Positions 18,144 to 27,373 of a stretch of 64,000 nt of DNA are shown one piece after another. Each line of letters begins with the position of its first letter. Position 1 is the first letter of the stretch. A program made the position numbers and the translations under genes. The DNA lies in the NCBI GenBank assembly GCA_016704465.1, contig JADJAD010000001.1:496001-560000 (forward strand). The letters run 5' to 3'. The notes beneath the pieces were generated by a model, which saw nothing but the letters and a program-made list of their open reading frames with translations, ran no database searches and was not told where the DNA came from. This DNA is from Gemmatimonadota bacterium (GTDB taxonomy: Bacteria > Gemmatimonadota > Gemmatimonadetes > Gemmatimonadales > Gemmatimonadaceae).

Positions 18144-18169
18144 GCGGGGGCGCCGGTAGGCGCCCCCGC
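18144..18169 (-). terminator. Hairpin terminator of the 18.2-18.7 kb lipoprotein gene
   Basis: A perfect 11-bp stem (18144-18154 with 18159-18169) with a GGTA loop lies about 40 bp past the lipoprotein stop codon. The stem is GC-only with a weak U-tract. Confidence 0.6.
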
Positions 18170-18206
18170 TTCGTTGACCTCCCATCCGCTTCGACCATCG
18201 CCGCAC

Positions 18207-18737
18207 CTAGTTGAGCGGCGCGTTGTTGTAGAAGTTCATGACCACGCCACCGTCGCTCGACAGGCTGGATGTCATCGTGCGATTGGCAAGATCGACCGTC
18301 GACACCGGCGGAGTGGCCGGGAAGTATTGGCCGAAGTTGAAGAAGCCGTGCGCGAACTTGAACGGGTTCGGCGCGTCCTGCTTCACCACGGCCAGGTAGT
18401 GCCCGCGAACATTGGTCGGCACCGTCGCAGCCAGTGCGCACTCGCCGATGTTGAGTCCGCGGATCGCGCCCTTCGCCACGACCATCATCGTGGCCTTGTC
18501 GGTCACCGTGTACCGATAGTTGAAGTTGGTTCCGAACATGTTTCCGGTGGCACAGACCCACAGTTGTCCGGACATGTGCGTGAAGTGCGTGGTGTCGGGG
18601 AACGCGGTCACCGCGACCCGATCCAGGAACACGACCTCGGTGGCTGTCGTCGGAGCGACCGGCGACTCGGCGCAGGCGCCGAGTAAGGCGAGCCCCCCCA
18701 CCAGTAACGGCAGCGAAGTCCATGAGCGGCGTGACAT
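18207..18737 (-). CDS. Putative lipoprotein of unknown function
   Basis: A 176-residue protein with a lipoprotein signal: basic start, hydrophobic stretch and lipobox LLGAC, then AESPVAPTT. The mature part is beta-rich, with few distinctive residues. AAGGGGGG precedes the ATG at 18737, which fixes the start; longer frames upstream lack a ribosome site. It ends 38 bp before a hairpin terminator. The divergent neighbour is the first creatininase-fold gene. I see no recognisable domain. Confidence 0.72.
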   Translation of the reverse strand: MSRRSWTSLPLLVGGLALLGACAESPVAPTTATEVVFLDRVAVTAFPDTTHFTHMSGQLWVCATGNMFGTNFNYRYTVTDKATMMVVAKGAIRGLNIGECALAATVPTNVRGHYLAVVKQDAPNPFKFAHGFFNFGQYFPATPPVSTVDLANRTMTSSLSSDGGVVMNFYNNAPLN

Positions 18738-19047
18738 AGTGATACCCCCCTTGAAGACCCTGTGACTGCGACACGGTGTTCCACAACTGGGCAGAGCAGG
18801 TCGCCCGCTCCACACCGCACAAACATGTTCGCAGTTTTCGCGCACGGTGTCCGTAGGGTTTCGGGGACTTCTCGGCGGAAAAGGGATGATTGCCGCTGGC
18901 GGTACACGCTGGGGGTCGCGCTGCCGACCCGACGACTCCTGGCGGGCCTTCTCTACTGGCGCTCCGTCGGCCATTTCTCCGAGCCTTGTAGCCGTGGCGC
19001 GCTCGAATCGGCAACTTGGGGGCATCCCCATTGCGGAGTCCTCGTTC
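18738..19047. other. Divergent promoter region
   Basis: These 310 bp lie between the divergently transcribed lipoprotein gene and the creatininase-fold pair. No coding frame in it has family features. Promoters for both directions must be here, but I cannot identify them reliably. Confidence 0.5.
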
Positions 19048-19863
19048 ATGAAGCGCGTCGTGTTGGCGGCCGTACTGCTCATGTGCATCGTTCACCGGGC
19101 AAGGGCTCAGCGCCCCCCCGATACCACCTTCCTCGAGGAGCTGACATGGACGGAGGTACGTGACCTGCAGCGCGCTGGGACCCGCACGATCGTGATCGCG
19201 ACGGCCGGGACCGAGCAGAAGGGACCGCACATGGTCACCGGCGAGCACAAGTTCGTGCTGCGCTACACGACCGAGCAGATCGCGCGCGCGCTGGGACGCA
19301 CGCTCGTGGCTCCGATCATCACCTATGTCCCCGAGGGGAGCTGGGAGGCGCCGCTGCGAGGCCACATGGCCAAGGCCGGGACGATCACCCTCCCCGAAGA
19401 TCGTTTCATCGAACTGCTGGTGCACGCCGGCGAGAGCCTGCGCGCGGGCGGCTTCACCACGGTCATCCTCATCGGCGACTCCGGGGGGAACCAGGCGGGC
19501 CTCAAGCGCGCCGCCGAGCTGCTCAACGCCTCGTGGCAGGGGAGCGGCGCGCGTGCGCTGTTCATCGGCGACTACTACACGAAGGCTGCCGAGAGCATCC
19601 GCACCTACCTCACGGGTCTCGGATTCACCCGGGAGCAGATCGGGACGCATGCCGGCATGGTCGACACGTCCGAGCTGATGTACGTGCAGCCTTCGCTCGT
19701 GCGCCGCGCGCGGCTGGCACCTGGCGGTGGCTCGCCGGAGAGCGGGGTGAACGGCGACCCCACCAAGGCGACGCCAGAACTCGGCAAGGCGCTCCTGCAG
19801 ATCAAGGTCGACGACGCCCTGTCGCAGATCCGCACCGACCTCGCCACCACAGGAACCAAGTGA
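19048..19863 (+). CDS. Exported creatininase-fold protein, copy 1
   Basis: A 271-residue protein with a signal peptide (VLAAVLLMCIVHRARAQ). The body follows the creatininase family: WTEVRDLQRAGTRTIVIATAGTEQKGPHM at residues ~33-60, a YVPEG segment, the ILIGDSGGNQ loop, and a C-terminal GVNGDPTKAT motif. In characterised members the metals are held by Glu, His, Asp and a His-x-Glu or His-Gly-Gly motif. Here the His of EQHG is Lys, the Asp is His, and the His of NGHGGN is Ser. The catalytic site is therefore non-standard. It overlaps the second copy (TGATG), so the two are co-translated. The substrate is unknown. Confidence 0.85.
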   Translation: MKRVVLAAVLLMCIVHRARAQRPPDTTFLEELTWTEVRDLQRAGTRTIVIATAGTEQKGPHMVTGEHKFVLRYTTEQIARALGRTLVAPIITYVPEGSWEAPLRGHMAKAGTITLPEDRFIELLVHAGESLRAGGFTTVILIGDSGGNQAGLKRAAELLNASWQGSGARALFIGDYYTKAAESIRTYLTGLGFTREQIGTHAGMVDTSELMYVQPSLVRRARLAPGGGSPESGVNGDPTKATPELGKALLQIKVDDALSQIRTDLATTGTK

Positions 19864-20690
19864 TGCTGACGCATACGCGACATGCCGCCGCGCTGCTGCT
19901 GGCGATGGCCGCCACCGTGGTACCGTTAGGCGCCCAGCAAGCCGGGGTGAATCCCATGGCCGCACCGTTCATCGAGTCCATGACGTGGACCGAGGTGCGC
20001 GACGCCATCGGCGGGGGCGCGCGCACGGTCATCATCCCCACGGGGGGCACGGAGCAGAACGGCCCGCACATGGTCCTGGGGAAGCACAACTACATCGTCA
20101 CCTTCGCCGCCGGCCTGCTGGCGCAGCGGCTGGGCAATGCGCTCGTTGCGCCCACGATCCAGTACGTCCCCGAGGGCAATTACACGCGCCCCGGCTTCGG
20201 CGACAAGCCCGGCGTGATCACCCTGCCCTCGCCCAGCTACGACCGCCTGCTCGATGCCGCCGCCCGTTCGCTCAAGGTGCACGGATTCACCGACATCCTG
20301 CTCATCGGCGACAGCGGTGGCAACCAGCAGGGGCTGACCGCGGTGGCCGACGCGCTCAACGCCGAGTGGGCGGGGAGCGGGACGCGGGTGTTCGCCCTCG
20401 TGGACTACTACCAGAAGGGGCGGGTGCAACTTCGTGAGTACCTGCTCGCCACCTATGGATGGGATGCTGAAACGGTGGGGACCCATGCCGGCACGACCGA
20501 TACGTCTCAGATGCTCTATGTGCACCCGGCGGGGATCCGGATGGACCGACTTGCGCCTGGCGGCGGCAGCCCGGACTCCGGGGTCAACGGCGACCCCACC
20601 AAGGCCTCGGCGGAGATCGGGAAGATCGCGATCGACCAGAAGGTGAACGCGGCGATGGCCCAGTACAAGGCGCTCAAGGATGGCGCCTGA
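19863..20690 (+). CDS. Exported creatininase-fold protein, copy 2
   Basis: A 275-residue paralogue of the preceding gene with its own signal peptide (LLLAMAATVVPLGAQQ). It shares WTEVRDAIGGGARTVIIPTGGTEQNGPHM, YVPEGNY, LLIGDSGGN and SGVNGDPTKAS. The EQHG His is Asn here, and the His of NGHGGN is again Ser. The start at 19863 overlaps the previous stop. A bidirectional hairpin follows. The pair probably forms a heteromer, as creatininase-family enzymes are often oligomeric, but this is inferred. Confidence 0.85.
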   Translation: MLTHTRHAAALLLAMAATVVPLGAQQAGVNPMAAPFIESMTWTEVRDAIGGGARTVIIPTGGTEQNGPHMVLGKHNYIVTFAAGLLAQRLGNALVAPTIQYVPEGNYTRPGFGDKPGVITLPSPSYDRLLDAAARSLKVHGFTDILLIGDSGGNQQGLTAVADALNAEWAGSGTRVFALVDYYQKGRVQLREYLLATYGWDAETVGTHAGTTDTSQMLYVHPAGIRMDRLAPGGGSPDSGVNGDPTKASAEIGKIAIDQKVNAAMAQYKALKDGA

Positions 20691-20734
20691 CGAGTGCGAG
20701 GGCGAGGCAGGTGAGGGATGCACACGGGGCATGC

Positions 20735-20769
20735 ACACGGGGCCGGCGAAACGATCGCCGGCCCCGTGT
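20735..20769. terminator. Bidirectional hairpin between convergent genes
   Basis: A perfect 15-bp stem (20735-20749 with 20755-20769) with an AACGA loop lies between the creatininase-fold pair (plus) and the ankyrin gene (minus). Confidence 0.75.
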
Positions 20770-20826
20770 CACAGTTGTCCACTCATCCCGCGTCGCGCCA
20801 CCGAAGCCGTCGGCGCGATATCCGAC

Positions 20827-22755
20827 TCAGCACGACACGCACCGGTTGTTGTTCTTCGCGCCAAGGCTCTCCAGCAGCTTCACCGTGTCGAGATACGGCG
20901 AGATACGCTGCACCGGCCCGTTCGCCATATCGACCGTGGTCTGCCCCGTTCGGGCGACCGCGGTCACGTCGCCCCCCTTCGACACGAGGTACTTGATCAA
21001 CTCGTTGTCGCCACGCGCCGCCGCGTGGTGCAACGGCGTGTACCCGTTGAAGTCGCGGGCGTTGACGTCGGCACCCAGTTCCTCCACCAGGAACTTCACG
21101 GAGGGAATCCAGCCATCGGTCACGTGCCGGTGGTCGTTGGCCGCAAAGCCCTGGCCGTAGCCGACCCCCGACGCCGCGTGAATGGCGAGCACACCGAGCC
21201 CGCCGTCAGGAATCGGCGGCAAGCCCGAGGGGTCCGCACGCGCAGGCCCGGCAGCGCCCCCGCGTCGCGCGCGAGCGACCGGCTTGATCGTCGCGATCGT
21301 CGGATCGGCACCGGCCGCCAGCAGCACCTTCATCGCCGCCACGTCGGTGGCATAGGCAGCGCGGAAGAACGGCGTCGCGCCGCTGAAGTCGACGCGCAGG
21401 TTGTCGCGGTTGTACGTCGTGTACCACAGGTTCCGCTTCACCCGCGCATTGGGATCGGCCTTGGCCTTGAGCAGGGCATCGACCACCTCGAGGTACGTCG
21501 CGTGCTGTTGCAGCTGGTAGGCCGGCTGCGGCGTGCGCGACGTCGGGGCCCACTCCTTGTTGAGCACGGCGTAGAGCGGCGCGGCGCCCGCCTCGGAGGC
21601 GAGGTTGGGATCGGCGCCGCGGCTGATGAGCCGCATGGCGACATCGTACTGTCCGTTGATGGCGGCCATCAGGAGCGGGCTGGTGTGGTCGCCAGCACTG
21701 ACCTCGTTGATGTCGGCCCCGCCGTCGAGCAGCGCCTCCATGGCCTCCACCTGCCCCTCGCGCACCGCCAGCAGCAAGGCGGAATGTCCGCCTTGGGGAC
21801 CGAGCAATTCCGTGTAGCCCGGGTCGTCGTCATCGAGCCCGGGGCCGCCGGCGGCGGCGAGGCGCGCCTCCTCGGCGGCGGCGGCGGCGGCGGCGTTGGC
21901 GAGGGCCGCCGAACTCGCGGCCTGCACCTCCACGTCGCGCGCCGCCTTCACCGCCGCTTGCACCTGGTGCACGTCAGGCTGCCACGTGGGGGTCCGCGTC
22001 ATCCCCTGCTTCTCCCGCAGATCGGCGAGGACCGCGTTACGCTTCTGCTTGGCCTGCCGGTCCTGTGCGGACGACTTCATGGGATCGATGGTCTTCCCGC
22101 GCACGCGATGGTCCGCGCCATGCTTCAGGAGTACGCGCACGGCATCGGCGCGCCCGCGCGCGGCCGCCACCATCAGGGGCGTCTGCCCCCAGGCCGGCTC
22201 GGCCTGGTTCACGTCGGTCCCAGCGGCCACGAGGGCATTGATCGCGGTGGCGTTGCCGGCCCCGGCGGCCAGGTGCAACGCATTGATCCCCTGCCCGGTG
22301 AGCGCCTTGGCGTCGGCGCCAGCCGCCAGCAGCACCACGACGACCTCGGCGCTCCCGGATTGGCTCGCGAGGTGCAACGGCGTGTAGGCGCCGACACGGT
22401 TGACCGCGGACAGGCTCGCCTTGGCCTTGAGCAGCACGCGCGCCAGCTCCACCTCGCCGCGGTAGGCCGCCCAGTGCAGGGCGGTCATCCCATCACCCTG
22501 CGCGGCATTGACGTCGCCCCCCTTGAGCAGCAGCGCGCGCACGGTGGCGAGGTCGCCCCTCATCGCCGCGTCGGCGACCGGAGCGACCGGAGCGACCGGG
22601 GCGACCGGGGCCAACGGCCCGGCGAGGATCGTCGGCAGGGCACCCATGCTTCGCGGATGTGCGGCGCGCAGTTCGGTCGCTCCGCCCGCGGCCAGCGCGG
22701 TGATGCCCACGACACCAACAACCCGTAGCGCCTGGGCGGTCGTCAATCGCTTCAT
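20827..22755 (-). CDS. Secreted ankyrin-repeat protein
   Basis: A 642-residue protein. A signal segment (VGVVGITALAAGGATEL) and a short repeat (PVAPVAPVAPVA) lead into a first block of about five ankyrin repeats (DGMTALHWAAYRGEVELARVLL and similar). An Ala-rich helical linker (AAAAAAEEARLAAAG, around residues 290-330) separates it from a second block of ankyrin repeats running to the C-terminus, which ends in CVSC. Ankyrin arrays bind proteins. It is the last gene of an operon, 22 bp after the DUF1552 gene, a pairing common in Acidobacteria and related phyla. It may be a partner for the DUF1592/DUF1552 proteins, but the function is not known. Confidence 0.88.
   Translation of the reverse strand: MKRLTTAQALRVVGVVGITALAAGGATELRAAHPRSMGALPTILAGPLAPVAPVAPVAPVADAAMRGDLATVRALLLKGGDVNAAQGDGMTALHWAAYRGEVELARVLLKAKASLSAVNRVGAYTPLHLASQSGSAEVVVVLLAAGADAKALTGQGINALHLAAGAGNATAINALVAAGTDVNQAEPAWGQTPLMVAAARGRADAVRVLLKHGADHRVRGKTIDPMKSSAQDRQAKQKRNAVLADLREKQGMTRTPTWQPDVHQVQAAVKAARDVEVQAASSAALANAAAAAAAEEARLAAAGGPGLDDDDPGYTELLGPQGGHSALLLAVREGQVEAMEALLDGGADINEVSAGDHTSPLLMAAINGQYDVAMRLISRGADPNLASEAGAAPLYAVLNKEWAPTSRTPQPAYQLQQHATYLEVVDALLKAKADPNARVKRNLWYTTYNRDNLRVDFSGATPFFRAAYATDVAAMKVLLAAGADPTIATIKPVARARRGGAAGPARADPSGLPPIPDGGLGVLAIHAASGVGYGQGFAANDHRHVTDGWIPSVKFLVEELGADVNARDFNGYTPLHHAAARGDNELIKYLVSKGGDVTAVARTGQTTVDMANGPVQRISPYLDTVKLLESLGAKNNNRCVSC
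22574..22609. repeat. In-frame 9-bp tandem repeat in the ankyrin gene
   Basis: Four copies of GCGACCGGA/G encode the PVA-rich stretch after the signal peptide. In-frame repeats of this kind can change copy number without breaking the gene. Confidence 0.8.
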
Positions 22756-22777
22756 GACATGTCTCCCGGTGCCGGTG

Positions 22778-24154
22778 TCACAGCGTGAACTCGCCAGTGC
22801 TGTCGCCGAACGACTGCATGTCATCCATGCCGAGCGAGTGCATCAGGCTCAGCATCGCGTTCGACATCGGCGTGCCGTCCGGGGCCTTGAGGTGCACGTT
22901 GCCCGCCAGCTTGCCGTTGCCGCCGCCGAGCAGGATGAGCGGGCAACGACGGTGATTGTGGGTGTTGCTGTCCGACATCGGCGACCCGTAGACGATGGTC
23001 GTCTTGTCCAGCAGCGACTTGTCGCCTTCCATCGTCGTACTGAGCTTCTCCAGCAGGTACGGGAGCAGGCCCACATGGTAGCGGTTGATTTCGGCGAACT
23101 CCTTGACCCGTGCCGGGTTGTTGCCGTGGTGCGAGGCGGGATGGAAGCCGGCCATGACCCCGCTCTCGGGGTACACGCGGGCCGAGGCATCGCGCCCCAT
23201 CTTGAACGAGAAGACGCGCGTCATGTCCGACTGCAGGGCAAGGACCTGCAGGTCGAACATGATCTTCACGTGCTCGCCGAACGAGTCGGGGACGCCGGTT
23301 GGAGCGCCGGCAAGTTCGCGCGCCTCGCCGCTCGAGTTGCGGGCCTCGACCTGCTGGATGCGCCGCTCGATCTCGCGGATGTTCTCCAGGTACTGGTCCA
23401 TGCGCTCGCGGTCGCTGGCGCCGAGCTCGCGCTTGAGCTGCGCCACCCGCCCGGTGATCCAGTCCAGGATGCTGCTCGTGCTGCGGGTGCGCGCCGCCCG
23501 CTCGGCCGCGGTGCCGCCGGTGCCGAACAGCTGCTCGAAGGCGACGCGCGGGTCGCGGATCATGGGGAGCGGCTCGGTGGGCGAGGCCCAGCTTATCGAG
23601 TCGGTGTACACGCAGGAGTAACCGTAGGCGCAGCCGCCGGCGCGGTCGAGCGGCTCGATGCACAGCTGCATGGACGGGATCGGCGTCCCCTGACCAAACT
23701 GGTTGGCGTACATCTGGTCGAGCGAGGACCCGACGAAGATGTTCGATCCTTCGGTCTGGGTCGGGTGCGCCTGGGTGAGGAAGACCGCACTGGACCGGAA
23801 GTGATCGCCGCCGATCTCTTCGGACTTGTAGGCTTCGGCCATGCGCACGTCGGTGTTGCTGACGATCGTGAGGTACTTGCGCCAGGACTCTAGCGGCGAG
23901 AGCGAGGTCGCGCCCAGGTCGAACGCCGAGCCGGTCCCGGCCGGCGCCCACAGGTGCTCCTCCAGGCCGAAGGGGGAGCAGCCGGCCGCGCCGTGGACCA
24001 TCTCCATGCACAGCAAGCGGGTCGGGTCGGCGACCGCCGCCCCAGCACCGCCACGCACCGGCACCATGGCATCGAGATAGGGGAGCGCCACCATCGCCCC
24101 CATTCCCTTGAGGAAGGTGCGCCGGGGGAGCGCCTGCCGCGTGAGGATCGCCAT
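22778..24154 (-). CDS. DUF1552 domain protein with Tat signal
   Basis: A 458-residue protein of the DUF1552 family. The N-terminus has a twin-arginine signal (RRTFLKGMGAMVALP, residues 11-25), so it is exported folded, possibly with a cofactor. The body contains the family's YAYGYSC and HRRCPLILLG segments and ends GEFTL. DUF1552 genes nearly always follow a DUF1592 gene, as here (12 bp gap), and are thought to work with it in an oxidative or heme-linked process at the cell surface. The reaction is unknown. Confidence 0.92.
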   Translation of the reverse strand: MAILTRQALPRRTFLKGMGAMVALPYLDAMVPVRGGAGAAVADPTRLLCMEMVHGAAGCSPFGLEEHLWAPAGTGSAFDLGATSLSPLESWRKYLTIVSNTDVRMAEAYKSEEIGGDHFRSSAVFLTQAHPTQTEGSNIFVGSSLDQMYANQFGQGTPIPSMQLCIEPLDRAGGCAYGYSCVYTDSISWASPTEPLPMIRDPRVAFEQLFGTGGTAAERAARTRSTSSILDWITGRVAQLKRELGASDRERMDQYLENIREIERRIQQVEARNSSGEARELAGAPTGVPDSFGEHVKIMFDLQVLALQSDMTRVFSFKMGRDASARVYPESGVMAGFHPASHHGNNPARVKEFAEINRYHVGLLPYLLEKLSTTMEGDKSLLDKTTIVYGSPMSDSNTHNHRRCPLILLGGGNGKLAGNVHLKAPDGTPMSNAMLSLMHSLGMDDMQSFGDSTGEFTL

Positions 24155-24166
24155 GAAATCCGTCCG

Positions 24167-26593
24167 TTAGCGTTGAGTGGAGTGGGCGCCCTGCGCGGGC
24201 GCCTCAGCCTTGAGCGGCCCGCCCTCGGCACGTTGCATCTGGAAGGCGGGACTGCGCACCACGCCGAGGATGTACGCCGACATCCGATTGTCGTTGGCCG
24301 ACGCGTTTCGCACGATCTGGCGCACGGTGGGCATGTCATACGCCTCGATGCGCCGCCCCATGGCATAGGCCATCAGGTTGCGGGTAAAGGTGCGCAGCAA
24401 CGTGTCGTCACGCTTGAGCAGCGCGGCCTGCAGCTGCATGAGGTTCTCGGCCTTGCTGCCGTCCCACAGCTCGCCGCGCGAGTCGATCGGCATCCCGTTG
24501 TCCCGCAGCCGCAGGCGTCCGGTGACGTCGAAGTTCTCCATCGCCAGGCCGATCGGGTCCATCAACTTGTGGCACGAGCTGCACGCCGGGCTCTTGCGAT
24601 GCTGCTCCATGCGCTCGCGCACGGTCAGCGTGCGTCCGCCGTCGGTGCCGGGAGTCGCCTCGAGGTCGGGGACGCCCGGTGGCGGCGGCGGCGGCGGGCT
24701 GTTGAGCAGGACCTCCATCACCCACTTGCCGCGATCCACCGCCGAGGTGCGGGTTGCGTGCGAGGTGAGTGTGAGGACGCTGGCGTGCGACAGGAGGCCG
24801 CGGCGCGTCTCATCCGGATATTGCACCCGGCGGAACCGGTCGCCGGCGACGTTCGGGATGCCGTAGTGCTGGGCGAGCCGCGCGTTGACGAAGGTGTAGT
24901 CGGCGCGGTAGAGGTCGAGCACACTGCGGTCCGAGCGCACGAGGTCGTCGAAGAACGTCTCGGTCTCGGTGCGCATCGCATCGCGCAGCTGCTCGTCGAA
25001 GTCCGGGTACTGCCGAATGTCCGGCTGCACCTGGTCAAGGTCCGGCAGGCGCAACCACTGGGCGGCGAAGCGCGTGGACAGCGCGCTGGCGCGCGGATCG
25101 GCGAGCAAGCGCCGCACCTCGCGCTCGAGCACCGCCGGCTGCGACAGCGTCCCCTTGGCCGCGACGTTCACCAGCTGCCGGTCGGGCGGCGCGGACCAGA
25201 GGAAGAACGACAGGCGCGAGGCGAGGTCGAGGTCGCGCAGGCGATACGACTCGCCGGCCGCGACGCGGTCCGGTGCGCGCTCGAAGCGGAAGACGAAGTC
25301 GGGGCTGGCAAGGATCCCCTCGAGCGCCGTGCGCACCCCGGCCTCGAAGCCGCCCTTCGCGCTCCCCATCTCGTAGAGCGACATCAAGCCACGATGATCG
25401 TCGGCGCTCAGCGGACGGCGATACGCCTGGCTGCCCAGGCGTTCGACGATCGAGTCCGCACACGGCCTGGCCGCAGCCGGCGTCGCCGGACGACAGGAAA
25501 AGACGCGCTGCCGCACCGGTGTCTCGGTCATCCCGGTGGTCTTGAACGGCCCCTTGATCGTGAGGTCGCGCAGGTGCGGAAGCAGCGAGAAGCCGTAGGC
25601 CGTCGCATTCGACGTGCTGCTCAGCGAGTACTTGAGCGGCGAGATGAGGTCCTGCACCACTCCCTGGTAGGCAGGTGGGATGAACGCCGCCGACACCCGG
25701 TGCGCTCCAGCGGTGATCTGGACGGTATCGCTGGCCATCGAGACCCCGTTGGGATCCGACGCATGCATGAAACGGTCGATGCCCAGCACGGCCACGCGCT
25801 CGCCATCGATCGAGAGTTCGATCTGTTCGCCACGGGCCAGACCGCCGGCAAATGCCCCCGTGGTCTCGTGGAAGAAGTTCACCCCGAACTGGTAGTCGCC
25901 ATCGGCCGGGAAGACATGGACGACCGAGGTCCCGCCGCGCGTGCCGAAGGGGGCTCCTTCCACATGCTGGGTCTGCGACGCGGTCTTGGGGACGGTGTAC
26001 GTGAACGACGCCGGGGTGGCCTCCGGGTTGCCTACTGCCAGCCAGCTGATGTCACTGGCAGCGCGCAGGTAGGCGTCGAGCAGCATGGGGGAGAGCCCCT
26101 GCACGTCGGCGATGTTGTCGAAGTTGTCGCTCTTGGTATCGAGCGGGAGGTACGTGCCGGCGTCCACGTCGAGCGACAGCAGCGCGCGCACCGCCTCGCG
26201 ATACTCGGCGCGGTTCAGGCGCTGAAAGGTGCGGCTGCCGGGATTCGGATGTGCCGCGAAGGCCGAATCCAGCTGAGACTCCAGCGTCTGCACCAGCGCG
26301 GCCAGTGTGTCCGGGGCCGGGCGCGACGACCCCGGCGGTGGCATCATCCCCGACCGCAGCTTGGCGACGACGTTCTCGGCCATCTCGGGGTCTTCGGCCG
26401 CCGCCGCCACATCGAAGTTGGCGAGCGAGAGGTTCCCGCGACGCTGCGTCGCGCTGTGGCACTTCTGGCAGTGCTGTTTCACCACCCCGTTCAGGTCGGC
26501 TGGCGCAACCTCCAGCGGCGGACGGGATTCGGAACGCTCCGGGAGCACGAGCACCACCCCGAGCACCACTGCCAACGCCGACAACGTCTTCAT
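24167..26593 (-). CDS. DUF1592-type secreted cytochrome-like protein (DUF1587/1592/1588/1585 modules)
   Basis: An 808-residue exported protein. After the signal peptide, a CQKCH heme-binding motif (C42, C45, H46) begins a cytochrome-c-like domain. The family modules follow: DUF1587 (LNRAEYREAVRALL), DUF1592 (YRRPLSADDHRGLMSLY), DUF1588 (GLLSHASVLTLTSHATRTS and a second Cys-x-x-Cys-His in ACSSCHKLMDPIG), and a C-terminal DUF1585-like part. A poly-proline run (PPPPPPP) lies around residue 650. It heads a three-gene operon with DUF1552 and ankyrin genes. The family is found in planctomycetes and Acidobacteria, with a suspected role in breaking down polymers or in surface redox. Confidence 0.92.
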   Translation of the reverse strand: MKTLSALAVVLGVVLVLPERSESRPPLEVAPADLNGVVKQHCQKCHSATQRRGNLSLANFDVAAAAEDPEMAENVVAKLRSGMMPPPGSSRPAPDTLAALVQTLESQLDSAFAAHPNPGSRTFQRLNRAEYREAVRALLSLDVDAGTYLPLDTKSDNFDNIADVQGLSPMLLDAYLRAASDISWLAVGNPEATPASFTYTVPKTASQTQHVEGAPFGTRGGTSVVHVFPADGDYQFGVNFFHETTGAFAGGLARGEQIELSIDGERVAVLGIDRFMHASDPNGVSMASDTVQITAGAHRVSAAFIPPAYQGVVQDLISPLKYSLSSTSNATAYGFSLLPHLRDLTIKGPFKTTGMTETPVRQRVFSCRPATPAAARPCADSIVERLGSQAYRRPLSADDHRGLMSLYEMGSAKGGFEAGVRTALEGILASPDFVFRFERAPDRVAAGESYRLRDLDLASRLSFFLWSAPPDRQLVNVAAKGTLSQPAVLEREVRRLLADPRASALSTRFAAQWLRLPDLDQVQPDIRQYPDFDEQLRDAMRTETETFFDDLVRSDRSVLDLYRADYTFVNARLAQHYGIPNVAGDRFRRVQYPDETRRGLLSHASVLTLTSHATRTSAVDRGKWVMEVLLNSPPPPPPPGVPDLEATPGTDGGRTLTVRERMEQHRKSPACSSCHKLMDPIGLAMENFDVTGRLRLRDNGMPIDSRGELWDGSKAENLMQLQAALLKRDDTLLRTFTRNLMAYAMGRRIEAYDMPTVRQIVRNASANDNRMSAYILGVVRSPAFQMQRAEGGPLKAEAPAQGAHSTQR

Positions 26594-26772
26594 GCACGAC
26601 CTCGCTCGTGGAAACCCGCCATGCAGCTGCTATGCGAGGCGAAATTGCCTCTCACGCTGCCCGCCACGCAAGGCAGCCGGCGATCTTTATACCAGATGTC
26701 AGTTGACGCTGTATGCGCTCGTTCTGACATTGGGCGGCAGAAACGAGTCTCCCTCACCCCTCTGCACGAGCC

Positions 26773-27231
26773 ATGCTGCACCTCATCACCGCCGGCTGCG
26801 CCACCTTGCTGACGCTCGCCCTCTCGGCGGCGACACCGACCGGACGAGTCGCGGCACAGCAAACGACGCGGCAGGTCAGCCAACCGGTGGCTCTCCCGGG
26901 TACCCAGTCGCCGGACAGTGTGATCACCCAGGCGGTGATCGACTCGTTCGCAAGAACGCACGCCGCCGTCGCGGCGTTGCGCGACCGATACCAGGCATTG
27001 CTGGCCGAACCCCAGAACAAGACAAACGAGGAACAGGATAAGCTCCACGAGAAGCTGGTCGACGAGCGATTGGCAGTGCTCAAGGCGCACGGATTCACGC
27101 CGGCCGAGTTCGCCCGATTGATCCGGCGCGTGAGCGCCGACACCGCCGCCCGGCGTGCGTTCGACGCCGCACTAGCCCGCCTTCCGAAGCAGGCGCCGCC
27201 CGCCGGCGAGCGGGTGCCGCCGGCGGATTGA
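26773..27231 (+). CDS. Secreted DUF4168-like protein
   Basis: A 152-residue protein with a signal peptide (ATLLTLALSAATPTGRVAAQ) and a helical, charged mature part: VIDSFARTHAAVAALRDRYQALLAEPQNK, then a second helical hairpin. The pattern resembles DUF4168 proteins, which are short, exported and uncharacterised. No operon partner is evident; the divergent neighbour is the DUF1592 operon. Function unknown. Confidence 0.6.
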   Translation: MLHLITAGCATLLTLALSAATPTGRVAAQQTTRQVSQPVALPGTQSPDSVITQAVIDSFARTHAAVAALRDRYQALLAEPQNKTNEEQDKLHEKLVDERLAVLKAHGFTPAEFARLIRRVSADTAARRAFDAALARLPKQAPPAGERVPPAD

Positions 27232-27373
27232 TCCGTCGACCGGCGCGTGTGAGGCGTTTGACCCATGCCAGCACGTCGACCCAACGAGAGTCTTCGACGC
27301 AGGACGGCGTACTGCTATGACACGCGCCGCCTCCGCGTTCTACAGAACGATTCTCGACGGAGACGAGTGCACC

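Noticed and set aside
23954..26812. A 952-codon open frame on the plus strand opposite the DUF1592/DUF1552 genes
   Set aside because: It has no domain, signal or ribosome site and mirrors the codon pattern of the real minus-strand genes. Long antisense open frames are expected at this GC content.
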